Below are positions 10,519 to 20,059 of a DNA stretch of 64,000 nucleotides, in pieces. A program made the translations under genes and the position numbers. The notes beneath the pieces were generated by a model. That model was not told the DNA's origin, searched no databases, and saw nothing but the letters and a program-made list of their open reading frames with translations. Source of the stretch: Roseibium sp. (lineage in GTDB: Bacteria > Pseudomonadota > Alphaproteobacteria > Rhizobiales > Stappiaceae); contig JAEPML010000001.1 in NCBI GenBank assembly GCA_017643925.1, positions 372,001 through 436,000 on the forward strand, read 5' to 3'. Position 1 is the first letter of the stretch. Every line of letters begins with the position of its first letter.

Positions 10519-11115
10519 ATGGTCGAAGCCGAAGCAACTGACTCCCTCGAAGGCCATTTCCTGATTGCAATGCCGAGCATGGCAGACAGTCGGTTCGAGC
10601 ACTCTGTAATTTACCTGTGCTCGCATTCCGAGCAGGGGGCCATGGGGCTGGTGGTGAACCAGATCGCCCAACATCTGTCACTTGAAGAGCTTCTCATTCA
10701 ACTGGACATCGTCAATGACGAGAACCCGATCCGCCTGCCCGAACAGGTGCGCGACATGAACGTGCACAAGGGCGGACCGGTCGAGATTGAACGCGGGTTC
10801 GTGCTGCATAGCGACGATTTCATGCTGAACCAGTCGACCTTGACAATCGACAACGGCATCTGTCTCACGGCGACGCTGGAGATCCTGCGTGCACTGGCCG
10901 AAGGGGAAGGCCCGGAACAGGCCATGCTGGCACTCGGCTATGCAGGCTGGGCACCTGGCCAGCTGGAAAGCGAAATTCAGTCCAACGGATGGCTGACGGC
11001 ACCGGCCGATCCAGAAATCCTGTTTGACCCGAATTTCGAGAACAAGTGGCAACGGGCCCTGGGTTCATTGGGGATCGATCCGGCAATGCTGTTTTCAGAT
11101 GCCGGCCACGCCTGA
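10519..11115 (+). CDS. YqgE/AlgH family protein
   Basis: This 198-residue protein matches the DUF179 (YqgE/AlgH) family, with an N-terminal LIAMPSMADSRFEHSVIYLCSHSEQGAMGLVVNQ-like region (only partly quoted here) and a central GGPVEIERGFVLHS segment. The family is widespread and structurally known, but its role is unclear; AlgH was linked to alginate regulation in Pseudomonas without a defined activity. GAGGAG precedes the ATG and a promoter is visible upstream. Confidence 0.9.
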   Translation: MVEAEATDSLEGHFLIAMPSMADSRFEHSVIYLCSHSEQGAMGLVVNQIAQHLSLEELLIQLDIVNDENPIRLPEQVRDMNVHKGGPVEIERGFVLHSDDFMLNQSTLTIDNGICLTATLEILRALAEGEGPEQAMLALGYAGWAPGQLESEIQSNGWLTAPADPEILFDPNFENKWQRALGSLGIDPAMLFSDAGHA

Positions 11116-11163
11116 TGATCCCGCGTGACGTGGAAACTGTGCGGTTCTTGTTCAATCACGGTC

Positions 11164-11295
11164 ATGATTTTAGCCAAAAGCGACTTGCGCTTGAATGTTA
11201 TGGCGCGTAAGTCGCTTCAATGGCATGTTTGTTTCAAGAAGGTCGTGTCTGACACCGGCCTTTCGGAACGTGATCGTTGTGTCCCTGTTGCCTGA
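11164..11295 (+). CDS. Possible 43-residue small ORF upstream of thrC
   Basis: An ATG-started frame of 43 codons lies between the YqgE gene and thrC and overlaps a strong inverted repeat (11178-11217). No good ribosome-binding site is visible, and threonine codons are not enriched (one ACC), so it does not look like a threonine leader peptide. It could be chance; it is recorded because it spans the only structured part of the thrC upstream region. Confidence 0.2.
   Translation: MILAKSDLRLNVMARKSLQWHVCFKKVVSDTGLSERDRCVPVA
11178..11217. promoter_or_regulatory. Inverted repeat upstream of thrC
   Basis: AAGCGACTT (11178-11186) followed by GCGC pairs with GCGC...AAGTCGCTT (11203-11217), giving a 13-bp interrupted stem with a 2-base bulge and a 12-base loop. 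There is no T tract, so it is an operator or mRNA structure, not a terminator. It lies about 130 bases before thrC. Confidence 0.45.
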
Positions 11296-11343
11296 CGGGA
11301 CAGACGCCCGAGCGCGGCAGGACGCAGAAAAGGGAAAAGCAAG

Positions 11344-12750
11344 GTGAAATACAGCAGTTCGCGCGGTGAAGCACCCGTTCTGGAATTTTCGGATGTCCTT
11401 CTGCAGGGGCTTGCGCGCGATGGCGGACTTTACCTTCCCGAAACTTGGCCGCAATTCGATGCTGAGACCATTGCCTCCTTTGCCGGTAAATCCTACCAGG
11501 ACGTCGCCTTTACCGTCATCCAGCCGTTCATCGGGGATGACATTCCGGAGGACGATCTCAAGGCGATGATCGCCGAGGCCTATGCCGGTTTCCGGCATCC
11601 GGCGGTAACGCCTCTGGTACAGACCGGAGCAAACACATTCGTTCTTGAGCTCTTTCACGGGCCGACGCTCGCCTTCAAGGATGTCGCCATGCAGCTGCTG
11701 GGCCGGCTGATGGATTACGTTCTCGCCAAGCGGGGGCAGCGGGCGACGATTGTCGGCGCGACCTCCGGCGATACGGGCGGTGCCGCGATCGAGGCCTTCA
11801 GGGGCAGGGATCGCACCGATATCTTCATCCTGTTTCCCGATGGCAGGGTTTCGAACGTTCAGCGCCGCCAGATGACGACGCCTGCGGAAGACAATGTGCA
11901 TGCGCTTGCCCTGACCGGCAATTTCGACGATTGCCAGGCGATCGTGAAAGGCATGTTCAACCATTTCGCGTTCCGCGACCGCGTGGCATTGTCCGGCGTG
12001 AATTCGATCAACTGGGCCCGGATCCTGGCCCAGATCGTCTACTACTTTGTTGCCGGCGCAGCGCTGGGGTCACCGCACCGAAAGGTTTCCTTCACGGTCC
12101 CGACAGGTAACTTCGGTGACATTTTCGCCGGTTATGCGGCCATGAAAATGGGGCTGCCGGTCGAAAAGCTGATTGTCGCCACCAACGTGAACGACATCCT
12201 GGCCCGCACACTTGAAACCGGTCGCTACGAAAAGCGCGGTGTGAAGCCGACGATCTCCCCTTCCATGGACATTCAGGTCTCGTCCAACTTCGAGCGGTTG
12301 CTTGCGGAAGTATGTGGTCGTGATGGAGAAGCGGTGCGCCGGATGATGAACCAGCTTGTTCAGTCCGGAAGTTTTGAAATTGAATCTGGTCCCCTGAACG
12401 AAATGAGGGCCCATTTTGGCGCTGGCCGCTGCAACGAGGAGGAAACTGCAGCGACCATTTCTGAAACCTGGAAGGAAGCAGGGTATCTCCTGGATCCCCA
12501 CACGGCGATCGGCGTGCATGTTGCCAAGGCGCATGACGACGGTTCCGTGCCGATGGTGGTTCTGGGAACGGCGCACCCGGCCAAGTTCCCGGATGCCGTG
12601 GAAAAGGCGTCCGGAGTGAGGCCTGAATTGCCGGACAACCTGAAAGACATGATGACTGCGGAGGAGCGTCAGCAGGTATTGGCGGCAGAACAGAACGTGG
12701 TGGAGCGATTTATCGACGATCACGCCCGGGCCGTCACCGCTGGGGTGTAA
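11344..12750 (+). CDS. thrC: Threonine synthase
   Basis: This 468-residue PLP enzyme converts O-phospho-L-homoserine to threonine. The N-terminal SSRGEAPVLEFSDVLLQGLARDGGLYLP segment (partly quoted) and the PLP-binding Lys112 in HGPTLAFKDVAMQLLG are diagnostic of the long threonine synthase class, as is the glycine-rich GATSGDTGGAAIEA phosphate loop. The start is GTG 11344, with AAAAGGGAAAAG upstream. It is 4 bases before the M16 peptidase gene, so the two are co-transcribed. thrB lies on the other strand about 7 kb away. Confidence 0.95.
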   Translation: MKYSSSRGEAPVLEFSDVLLQGLARDGGLYLPETWPQFDAETIASFAGKSYQDVAFTVIQPFIGDDIPEDDLKAMIAEAYAGFRHPAVTPLVQTGANTFVLELFHGPTLAFKDVAMQLLGRLMDYVLAKRGQRATIVGATSGDTGGAAIEAFRGRDRTDIFILFPDGRVSNVQRRQMTTPAEDNVHALALTGNFDDCQAIVKGMFNHFAFRDRVALSGVNSINWARILAQIVYYFVAGAALGSPHRKVSFTVPTGNFGDIFAGYAAMKMGLPVEKLIVATNVNDILARTLETGRYEKRGVKPTISPSMDIQVSSNFERLLAEVCGRDGEAVRRMMNQLVQSGSFEIESGPLNEMRAHFGAGRCNEEETAATISETWKEAGYLLDPHTAIGVHVAKAHDDGSVPMVVLGTAHPAKFPDAVEKASGVRPELPDNLKDMMTAEERQQVLAAEQNVVERFIDDHARAVTAGV

Positions 12751-12754
12751 CTAT

Positions 12755-14044
12755 ATGAATGTAAAAACAACTGTGCTTGAAAACGGGATGACGGTCGTAT
12801 CGGACCAGATGCCCTACCTTAAAACAGCTGCCTTGGGGGTCTGGGTGCGAACCGGATCCCGTGCGGAAAACGTGGACCAGAACGGGATTACCCATCTTCT
12901 GGAGCACATGGCGTTCAAGGGGACGAAAACCCGAACGGCGCGAGGCATTGCTGAGGAGATCGAGGCAGTTGGTGGTGAACTCAATGCTTCCACGAGCATT
13001 GAACACACAAATTACTACGCGCGGATCCTGGCCGAAGACATGCCTTTGGCGGTCGATATCCTGGCGGATATCCTGCAGAATTCGACCTTTGACGCTCAGG
13101 AACTTGCTCGTGAGCAGCACGTCATTCTCCAGGAAATCGGAGCCGCCAACGATTCCCCCGAAGACCAGGCCTTCGACCTTTTTCAGGGCACCGCCTGGCC
13201 CGGACAGGCAATCGGTCGGCCGATTCTCGGGACACCGGAAACCGTCCAGGGTTTCAATCGGGACGCGCTGAACGGCTACCTGTCCGACCGGTACCGGGCT
13301 CCGGACATGGTTCTGGCTGCGGCAGGTGCGGTCGATCATGACGAACTTGTTGCCCTGGCTCGGGACAAGTTCGGTTGTTTCAGCAGCGAAGCAGCTGCGA
13401 AAGAAGCCGAAGCCGGTTACGGCGGCGGCGAAACGCTCCGCAGCAAGGACCTGATGGAAGCGCAGGTTCTGATCGGTTTCGAAGGGCGCCCGTACAAGTC
13501 CAAGGACTATTACGCGATCCAGATCCTTGCCTCCGTGCTCGGCGGTGGCATGTCGTCCCGCCTGTTCCAGGAAATCCGCGAGAAACACGGCCTTTGCTAC
13601 GCCATCTACAGTTTCCACTGGGCCTTTTCCGACACCGGCCTGTTTGGCCTTCATGCTGCCACCAGCCATGACGACCTGGCGGCCCTGATGCCAATGATTG
13701 CCGACGAGCTGATCGCGGCGACACAGACCATTTCCGACGATGAGGTGGCCCGCTCGCGTGCGCAGATCCGGGCCGGTCTCATGATGGCACTGGAAAGCCC
13801 AGCTGCCCGTGCCGGCCAGATCGCCCGCCAGATCCTGGTTCACGGACGGGTTCTTGCGCCAGACGAGATCTCGGACAAGATCGAAGCTGTGACTGCAGCA
13901 GATATTCGCAGGGTGGCCCACGAAACTTTTGTGGGTACCAAGCCCACGCTGACGGCAATTGGTCCGGTCGATGGTATCATGAACGCCACTGAACTTGCTG
14001 ACAGGTTGCAACAGGACCCGGTCTTGCGGGCGGCATCCATGTAA
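12755..14044 (+). CDS. M16 family zinc metallopeptidase (processing-peptidase-like)
   Basis: This 429-residue protein has the inverted zinc motif HxxEH at His47-Leu-Leu-Glu50-His51, followed by the downstream Glu region VGGELNASTSIEHTNYY. This is the catalytic type of the M16B peptidases related to the beta subunit of mitochondrial processing peptidase; the GGGMSSRLFQEIREKHGLCYAIYS segment (partly quoted) fits the second half. No signal peptide is seen, so it is probably cytoplasmic. Adjacency to thrC is widely conserved in alphaproteobacteria; substrates are unknown. Confidence 0.92.
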   Translation: MNVKTTVLENGMTVVSDQMPYLKTAALGVWVRTGSRAENVDQNGITHLLEHMAFKGTKTRTARGIAEEIEAVGGELNASTSIEHTNYYARILAEDMPLAVDILADILQNSTFDAQELAREQHVILQEIGAANDSPEDQAFDLFQGTAWPGQAIGRPILGTPETVQGFNRDALNGYLSDRYRAPDMVLAAAGAVDHDELVALARDKFGCFSSEAAAKEAEAGYGGGETLRSKDLMEAQVLIGFEGRPYKSKDYYAIQILASVLGGGMSSRLFQEIREKHGLCYAIYSFHWAFSDTGLFGLHAATSHDDLAALMPMIADELIAATQTISDDEVARSRAQIRAGLMMALESPAARAGQIARQILVHGRVLAPDEISDKIEAVTAADIRRVAHETFVGTKPTLTAIGPVDGIMNATELADRLQQDPVLRAASM

Positions 14045-14063
14045 GCTTGCGGAGAGCTGGGAC

Positions 14064-14702
14064 ATGGCGCTGCTAAGACCGGGATCATCACCAGATGCCG
14101 AACTGCTGATCGAGGCAGGTGGCTATTTCCTGCGCCCGCCGATCATGTCCGACTTCAAGACCTGGGCCGAGTTGCGTGAAGAAAGCAGGACCTTTCTGAA
14201 ACCCTGGGAACCGTTGTGGCCTTCCGATGATTTGACCAAGAGCGGCTTTCGAAGGCGCCTCAGGCGCTACGCCCGGGACCGGAAGGAGGGCCGCAGCCTG
14301 TCCTTTTTCCTTTTTCGTGCCAGATCTGAGGAATTGCTCGGCGGCCTGACCCTCAGCAACATTCGCCGGGGAGTGAGCCAGACCGCAACGCTTGGCTACT
14401 GGATGGGTCAAAAACACGCAGGCAAGGGACACATGTCTGCCGCCGTCGCCATGATCCTGCCGTTTTGCTTCGATGTGCTGAACCTTCACCGTATCGAAGC
14501 GGCTTGTCTGCCGACCAATGCACCATCCATCAGACTGCTCGAAAATGCCGGGTTCCACCGGGAAGGGTATGCGCGCAATTACCTGTTAATCAACGGCATC
14601 TGGCAGGATCACATTCTTTTTTCCTGTTTGGCCGAGGATCACGCTGCGAGACCCAAAAAAGTGGCACCGAGTATTGAGGGAATCTTGAAAGAATTCTTGT
14701 GA
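14064..14702 (+). CDS. GNAT family N-acetyltransferase (RimJ-like)
   Basis: This 212-residue acyltransferase resembles the RimJ/RimL group that acetylates N-terminal amino groups. The acetyl-CoA loop region (YWMGQKHAGKGHMSAAVAMI) and the Asn-rich IEAACLPTNAPSIRLLENAGF segment are typical. ATG 14064 with GGAGAG about 7 bases upstream is preferred to an upstream in-frame start inside the peptidase gene. It is probably in one operon with thrC and the peptidase, and its stop is one base from the next start. Confidence 0.85.
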   Translation: MALLRPGSSPDAELLIEAGGYFLRPPIMSDFKTWAELREESRTFLKPWEPLWPSDDLTKSGFRRRLRRYARDRKEGRSLSFFLFRARSEELLGGLTLSNIRRGVSQTATLGYWMGQKHAGKGHMSAAVAMILPFCFDVLNLHRIEAACLPTNAPSIRLLENAGFHREGYARNYLLINGIWQDHILFSCLAEDHAARPKKVAPSIEGILKEFL

Positions 14703-14703
14703 C

Positions 14704-17643
14704 ATGCGCCACAACCCGGTAGTTCTTCGCTTCATGTCAATTTTCAACCGGGACCCGATCAGCAGCGTGTTCAGAAGTCTTGCCATTCTTGCGTTCGCGG
14801 TCGTGTCCATTCTCGTCGCCCTGCCGGTTCAGGCTCTCGAACCGATCGCTGTGCCTATCGATATCGAAGCACTCGATATCACCGAGTCCATTGACCTTCA
14901 CACCGAAGCCGGTACGCGCCTGCAGGTCTCGACCGCACCAGGAGCCGACGGTATCGTGCGCCGGATCGAGGTCCCGTCGCGTGACGGATCCAATATGAAC
15001 TGGGCGGTGTTCGCACTGGTCAATACCAGCGACGAACAGATCGATCGGCTGATCGTGGCACCAAACTTCAAGCTCGTTGGCTCGGACCTTTTCTGGCCGG
15101 ATCTCGGTTCGTCGCGTATTGCCGCGATCACACCCAGCCAGGGCATCGCGCCGGTCCGGCAGAAGAGCCTGGATGCGGATGTTTTTCTGGTCACGCTCGA
15201 TCCCGGATCCATCGTTACCTTCGTTGCCGAACTGACCACGCCGAATCTTCCCGAAATCCGGATTTGGGAACCTGACGTCTACGAAGAGACTATCAACGCC
15301 TATACGCTTTACCGGGGGATCATTCTCGGTATTTCCGGTCTCCTCGCCCTGTTTCTGACCATACTGTTCGTGGTCAAGGGGACGGTGATGTTCCCGGCAA
15401 CAGCGGCCCTGGCCTGGTCGGTACTGGCCTATCTGTGCATCGATTTCGGTTTCTGGGGAATGGTGTTCAATCTGGAAGGTGGCGGAAGCCAGCTCGCGCG
15501 CGCCTGTGCCGAAGTCATGCTTGCCGCCAGCCTGATCATCTTCCTCTATGCCTACCTGAACCTGAACCGCTGGAACATTCACTATTCGCACCTGGCCCTG
15601 ACCACGCTGATCCTGATCCTCGGTTTGCTCGGCGTTGCCGTGTGGGACCCGTCCATCGCCGCAGGTATCGCACGTCTCTCGCTCGGCGTGATCGGCGTGC
15701 TGGGCTTCGTCACGATCGCCGTCCTGGCCTTCCAGCACTACGACCGCGCCATTCTTCTGATCCCGACCTGGTGCCTTCTGATCGCCTGGTTGATCGGCGC
15801 GGGCATGACGATCACCGGCTACCTGTCCAACGATATCGTCCAGCCGGCGCTCGGTGGTGGCCTTGTGCTGATCGTCCTCCTGATCGGCTTCACGGTCATG
15901 CAGCACGCCTTTGCGGGCGGAGCGATTGCCCAGGGTCTGATCTCGGATGTGGAACGCAAGGCGCTGGCGCTGACCGGGGCAGGCGACATTATCTGGGACT
16001 GGGATATCGATCGTGATCGCATCTTTACCGGCAATGAGGTCGAGGATCTTCTCAATCTCAAGCACGGCACGCTGGAGGGCCCGGCACGCGACTGGCTCGA
16101 GGTGCTGCATCCCCAGGACCGGGACAGGTTCCGTGCAACGCTGGATGCCGTCATCGACCAGCGTCGTGGCAAGGTCGTTCAGACCTTTCGCTTGCGCTCC
16201 GAAGACGGTCATTTCCGCTGGTTCCGCCTGAGAGCGCGTCCGATCATCGGGTCCGACGGTGAGGTGATCCGGTGCGTCGGAACCTTGCTCGACGTGACCG
16301 AAGAACGCACTGCCGAAGAGCGGCTGATGCACGACGCAGTCCACGACAACCTGACCGGTTTGCCGAATCGCGAATTGTTTGTCGACCGCCTGCGCACCAG
16401 CGTGGTCCGCTCCAAGGCCGAGGAAACCTCGAAACCCACGGTTCTGGTTTTGAATCTCGACCGGTTCAAGCAGGTCAACGACAGCATTGGCTTGTCCGCC
16501 GGTGACAGCATCCTGCTGACCGTCGCGCGGCGCATGGGCCGCCTGATCGGACAGCAGGACACGCTTGGCCGGCTCTCGGGTGACCAATATGGTCTTGTGC
16601 TCCTGTCCGAACAGGAACCGGACAGGATCGTGGCACTGGCTGATGCCTTGAGGAAAGCGGTCCGCGCACCGATTACCTTCGGAGACCGGGAAATCTTTCT
16701 CACCTGCTCTGTCGGCATTGCCTTCTTTGAAGGCGGTAAGCAGGGTATTGAGGACATGATCACCAATGCCGAAATTGCGCTTAATCACGCCAAGCGACTT
16801 GGCGGTGACAGGCAGGAGGTCTTCCGTCCGATCCTGCGCCCGCTCGGCAAGAACATTGTCGATCTCGAGGGCGACCTGCGCGAGGCGATCAAGAAGGAAA
16901 CCCTTGGCGTATTCTTCCAGCCGATCATCCGTCTGGAAGACCAGTCGGTCGCCGGGTTCGAGGTGCTGGCACGCTGGAACCACCCGAAGCGGGGCAAGAT
17001 CGCGCCTTCCGAATTCATTCCGGTGGCTGAACAATCCGGTCTGATCAACGAACTCGGCATGTATATGCTCGACAAGGGCGCTCAGCAGCTGGCGCACTGG
17101 CAGCGTGAATTCCCCATGCAGCAACCGCTGTTCACGTCCGTCAACCTGTCTTCAAGACAGTTGCTGAAGCAGGACCTGATCAACGACGTGAAGGCGGTCC
17201 TGTCTCGAAATTCTCTTGAGCCGGGCACCTTGAAGCTGGAACTGACGGAGTCTCTGGTGATGTCCAATCCAGAGTTTTCCGCCAAGGTTCTGGAACGGCT
17301 TCGCGGGCTTGGCGCTGGCCTGTCCCTGGATGATTTCGGAACCGGGCACTCGTCGCTTTCCTACCTGCAGCGCTTCCCGTTCGACACGATCAAGATTGAC
17401 CAGTCCTTCGTAAAACCGAACGGTCTGGCAGCGCGTCCGGTGTTGTTGCGGACAATCGTTGCCATGGGGCACGACCTTGGCATGTCCGTGGTGGCAGAAG
17501 GCGCTGAGAGCGAAACCGACGCGTTGGAGCTATACCAGCTCGGCTGTGAATACGCCCAAGGCTTCTTTTTCGGGGAAGCCGTCTCCGCCGCGGAAGCAAC
17601 CAAGATCCTGCGCAAGATGCCGGCGGAAGCCCAGCCTGCGTAA
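14704..17643 (+). CDS. Membrane sensor protein with 7TM-like, PAS, degenerate GGDEF and EAL domains
   Basis: This 979-residue protein has a signal peptide or first helix (about residues 20-45), a periplasmic beta domain to ~residue 195, then seven hydrophobic helices (~200-410), a layout like 7TMR-DISM receptors. A PAS/PAC region follows (~425-545), then GGDEF and EAL domains. The GGDEF site reads Ser625-Gly-Asp-Gln-Tyr629, so cyclase activity is doubtful. The EAL domain looks complete: Glu753-Val-Leu, NLSSRQL, LELTESL, DDFGTGHSSL, IKIDQSFV, VVAEGAES and QGFFFG. The likely role is a c-di-GMP phosphodiesterase controlled by an extracytoplasmic signal, with the GGDEF part perhaps binding GTP as an allosteric site. 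Confidence 0.9.
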   Translation: MRHNPVVLRFMSIFNRDPISSVFRSLAILAFAVVSILVALPVQALEPIAVPIDIEALDITESIDLHTEAGTRLQVSTAPGADGIVRRIEVPSRDGSNMNWAVFALVNTSDEQIDRLIVAPNFKLVGSDLFWPDLGSSRIAAITPSQGIAPVRQKSLDADVFLVTLDPGSIVTFVAELTTPNLPEIRIWEPDVYEETINAYTLYRGIILGISGLLALFLTILFVVKGTVMFPATAALAWSVLAYLCIDFGFWGMVFNLEGGGSQLARACAEVMLAASLIIFLYAYLNLNRWNIHYSHLALTTLILILGLLGVAVWDPSIAAGIARLSLGVIGVLGFVTIAVLAFQHYDRAILLIPTWCLLIAWLIGAGMTITGYLSNDIVQPALGGGLVLIVLLIGFTVMQHAFAGGAIAQGLISDVERKALALTGAGDIIWDWDIDRDRIFTGNEVEDLLNLKHGTLEGPARDWLEVLHPQDRDRFRATLDAVIDQRRGKVVQTFRLRSEDGHFRWFRLRARPIIGSDGEVIRCVGTLLDVTEERTAEERLMHDAVHDNLTGLPNRELFVDRLRTSVVRSKAEETSKPTVLVLNLDRFKQVNDSIGLSAGDSILLTVARRMGRLIGQQDTLGRLSGDQYGLVLLSEQEPDRIVALADALRKAVRAPITFGDREIFLTCSVGIAFFEGGKQGIEDMITNAEIALNHAKRLGGDRQEVFRPILRPLGKNIVDLEGDLREAIKKETLGVFFQPIIRLEDQSVAGFEVLARWNHPKRGKIAPSEFIPVAEQSGLINELGMYMLDKGAQQLAHWQREFPMQQPLFTSVNLSSRQLLKQDLINDVKAVLSRNSLEPGTLKLELTESLVMSNPEFSAKVLERLRGLGAGLSLDDFGTGHSSLSYLQRFPFDTIKIDQSFVKPNGLAARPVLLRTIVAMGHDLGMSVVAEGAESETDALELYQLGCEYAQGFFFGEAVSAAEATKILRKMPAEAQPA

Positions 17644-17683
17644 GCGCGCACCCGAACGGCGTCGAAGCAATACTGGAATGAAT

Positions 17684-18607
17684 TTAGGGCACCAGGATCG
17701 GAACGGTCTTTTCCGTTTTGCTGATGTTGATCGGGGTCGCTCCGAAGGGGTCGCCGTCGATCTGGGCTGCCACAGGTGACGGGGACGAGATCCTGGCGGT
17801 CTTGAAGGCCTTGACGGTTGCCCCCTTTGCCTTCCCAATGCGCCCCAGCAACAGGGCAATCCCATAGCGGAACGAAGACCAGGGATCGTCTTTTTCGAGA
17901 ATGAGCATGTGCATGCCCGGGTCGGTCGCGCCGCTCGGGCAAATCACGAAGGGGCCGCCATAGTGCCGGGCGTTGCTGGCAACGGCGAATTTTCCGTGGT
18001 GCTTCTCGCCATCCAGCTCAATCGACAAGGGAATGCCTTTGCGCGTCAGGCCGATTTTCAGAGCCGTAATCACATAGGCAAGCTTTCCGAGCTTCCGCTT
18101 GAGTGCCAGGGGCACACCGTGAACAACTTCTGCATCAAACCCGGTGGAAGCCATGAGCACGAAGGGACGACCATTCGCCAGGCCGGCATGCAGTGGCTGT
18201 GTTTTCTGTCTCGCGATCATCTCGGCAATCGCCTCGGGCCTGCGTGGCAGACCCAGTTCAAGCGCAAGAACATTTGCGGTGCCAAAGGGTATCACCGCAA
18301 GTTGCGGTGGAAACGGATGATGCTGGAACCCGGTCAGTGCCTCGTTGATGGAGCCGTCTCCCCCGGCCACCACGAATGTGCGGACGTTCAGGGAGGGATC
18401 GGCGCAGGTCTCGCCGATTTCGCCTGCGTGACGGGTCAGGCGCAACTCCGTCCGGCAGCCGAGTTCTTCAAGCCGACGCCGGACCTTTTCCAGCGTCTCG
18501 GCCCGGTATCCACCGGATGTCGGGTTTGCCATGATCAGTACCGACCCGGTTTCGCCGGGTGCCGGGACAATTGGTTTCGACGGTGCAGGCGACCAGAACA
18601 TTCTCAC
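17684..18607 (-). CDS. Diacylglycerol kinase-family (YegS-like) lipid kinase
   Basis: This 307-residue protein has the DAGK catalytic domain: the GGDGSINEAL nucleotide motif, ANPTSGGYR near the N terminus and IPFGTANVLALELGLP. Members phosphorylate diacylglycerol, sphingosine-type or other lipid hydroxyls; the substrate cannot be told from sequence. GTG 18607 is preferred because AGGAG lies 7 bases before it; an ATG two codons later is the alternative. It is convergent with the EAL gene and 39 bases downstream of rnhA on the same strand, so may be the end of the ispH-thrB-rnhA operon. A bacterial ceramidase-like gene lies elsewhere in the window. Confidence 0.85.
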   Translation of the reverse strand: MRMFWSPAPSKPIVPAPGETGSVLIMANPTSGGYRAETLEKVRRRLEELGCRTELRLTRHAGEIGETCADPSLNVRTFVVAGGDGSINEALTGFQHHPFPPQLAVIPFGTANVLALELGLPRRPEAIAEMIARQKTQPLHAGLANGRPFVLMASTGFDAEVVHGVPLALKRKLGKLAYVITALKIGLTRKGIPLSIELDGEKHHGKFAVASNARHYGGPFVICPSGATDPGMHMLILEKDDPWSSFRYGIALLLGRIGKAKGATVKAFKTARISSPSPVAAQIDGDPFGATPINISKTEKTVPILVP

Positions 18608-18646
18608 TCAAGATCTCCTGCTCTCTGACCCTTCAGTGCAGTCTTG

Positions 18647-19093
18647 TCAGCCCTTATAGGGGGCCATGCCACCGCGCGCCAGTTCGTCGGCGCGTTCATT
18701 GTCCGGATGGCCGGCGTGCCCCTTGACCCAATGCCAGGTGACGTCGTGCCGTTCCCGCGCCGCATCAAGTGCCTGCCAGAGGTCGGCGTTCTTGACAGGT
18801 TTATTGGTCGATGTGCGCCAGTTCTTGCGTTTCCAGCCGTCCATCCACTCTCGGATACCGCTGCGTACATAGGTGCTGTCTGTATAAAGGTCGATGGCGC
18901 ACGGGCGCTTCAAGGCGTTCAGGGCCTCGATGGCGGCCGTCAGTTCCATGCGGTTGTTGGTGGTTTCCGCTTCGCCACCTTGGAGTTCTTTTTCATGTTC
19001 GCCAAAGCGCAGGATTGCCCCCCAGCCACCCGGGCCCGGGTTTCCCGAACAGGCGCCGTCGGTATAGATCGTGACCTTGTTCACTGCGTTCAT
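18647..19093 (-). CDS. rnhA: Ribonuclease HI
   Basis: This 148-residue enzyme cleaves the RNA strand of RNA/DNA hybrids. The four acidic residues are in place: [20 protein letters not shown] and [15 protein letters not shown] 19093 gives the usual MNxVxIYTDGAC start and overlaps the thrB stop by 4 bases; longer in-frame starts run into thrB and are unlikely. The thrB-rnhA pair is common in Rhizobiales. Confidence 0.95.
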   Translation of the reverse strand: MNAVNKVTIYTDGACSGNPGPGGWGAILRFGEHEKELQGGEAETTNNRMELTAAIEALNALKRPCAIDLYTDSTYVRSGIREWMDGWKRKNWRTSTNKPVKNADLWQALDAARERHDVTWHWVKGHAGHPDNERADELARGGMAPYKG

Positions 19094-20055
19094 CGCTCCA
19101 GCCCGTAGGCCTCCGTGCTGTCGACGGTCTGGTGAAACCGCAATTTCTTGAGATATTCCAACGGGTCTTTTGGCGTGACCAGGGCCCCCTCGGGGACGCT
19201 CAGCCAGTCGTAAAGCCTGGTAAGCAGGAACCGGAGCGACGCGCCACGGCACAGCATCGGCAAGGCTTCATATTCGTCTCCGGTCAACGGACGAACGGAC
19301 GCATAGCCTTTCAGAAGCGCACGCGCCTTGGTCACGTTGAACGAACCATCCTGCTCGAAACACCAGGCATTCAGACAAATGGCAATGTCATAGGCAAAGG
19401 CATCGTTACAGGCGAAATAGAAGTCGATCAGGCCGGATAACTTGTCACCCAAGAAGAAAACGTTGTCGGGAAACAGGTCCGCATGAATGACACCGCTCGG
19501 CAGATCGCCTGGCCAGGAGGTTTCGAGAAGATCCAGTTCCCGTGAAATCTCGGCGCCCAGCCCGGGCTGCACGCTGTCGCTGCGTTCACCGCATTGATCG
19601 AACAGCGGCCTCCAGCCCTGGACATCCAGCGCGTTTTTCCGGAACCCGTCGTAATCCAGGCCGTCCAGATGCAGTTCGGCCATGGCCTTGCCGAGTTCGG
19701 CGCAGTGATCAACGCGGGGGCGTTTGACCCACATGCCTTCCAGGAACGTAACGAGCGCGGCCGGTCGATCGGCCAGGGTTCCAAGCAGTTTGCCATCCCT
19801 TGACGGCACCGGCGTGGGGCAGGACAGACCCTTGCCCGCCAGGTGTTCCAGCAGATTGAGAAAGTAGGGCAGATCGTCCGGATTTACCCGTTTTTCATAC
19901 AGCGTGAGAATGAAGGAAGCCTTGTCGGTGTGAACCAGGAAATTGCTGTTTTCAACGCCTTCGGCAATGCCCTTGAACGACAGCAGACGCCCGACATCAT
20001 AGGCGCCGATGAAGTCGTTCAATTCCTCATCGGTAACTTCTGTATAAACGGCCAT
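19090..20055 (-). CDS. thrB: Homoserine kinase (aminoglycoside phosphotransferase-fold type)
   Basis: This 321-residue kinase phosphorylates homoserine to feed threonine synthase. It belongs to the alphaproteobacterial ThrB type with an APH/choline-kinase fold and not the GHMP type: the catalytic loop is [13 protein letters not shown] and the metal Asp is in [11 protein letters not shown]. The N-terminal [20 protein letters not shown] is typical. It starts 4 bases after ispH and overlaps rnhA, so the three form a translationally tight operon. Confidence 0.95.
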   Translation of the reverse strand: MAVYTEVTDEELNDFIGAYDVGRLLSFKGIAEGVENSNFLVHTDKASFILTLYEKRVNPDDLPYFLNLLEHLAGKGLSCPTPVPSRDGKLLGTLADRPAALVTFLEGMWVKRPRVDHCAELGKAMAELHLDGLDYDGFRKNALDVQGWRPLFDQCGERSDSVQPGLGAEISRELDLLETSWPGDLPSGVIHADLFPDNVFFLGDKLSGLIDFYFACNDAFAYDIAICLNAWCFEQDGSFNVTKARALLKGYASVRPLTGDEYEALPMLCRGASLRFLLTRLYDWLSVPEGALVTPKDPLEYLKKLRFHQTVDSTEAYGLER

Positions 20056-20059
20056 GCTC

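Noticed and set aside
14737..17124. 795-codon open frame on the - strand opposite the GGDEF-EAL gene
   Set aside because: Antisense artefact of GC-rich codon bias; the + strand frame has complete EAL motifs.
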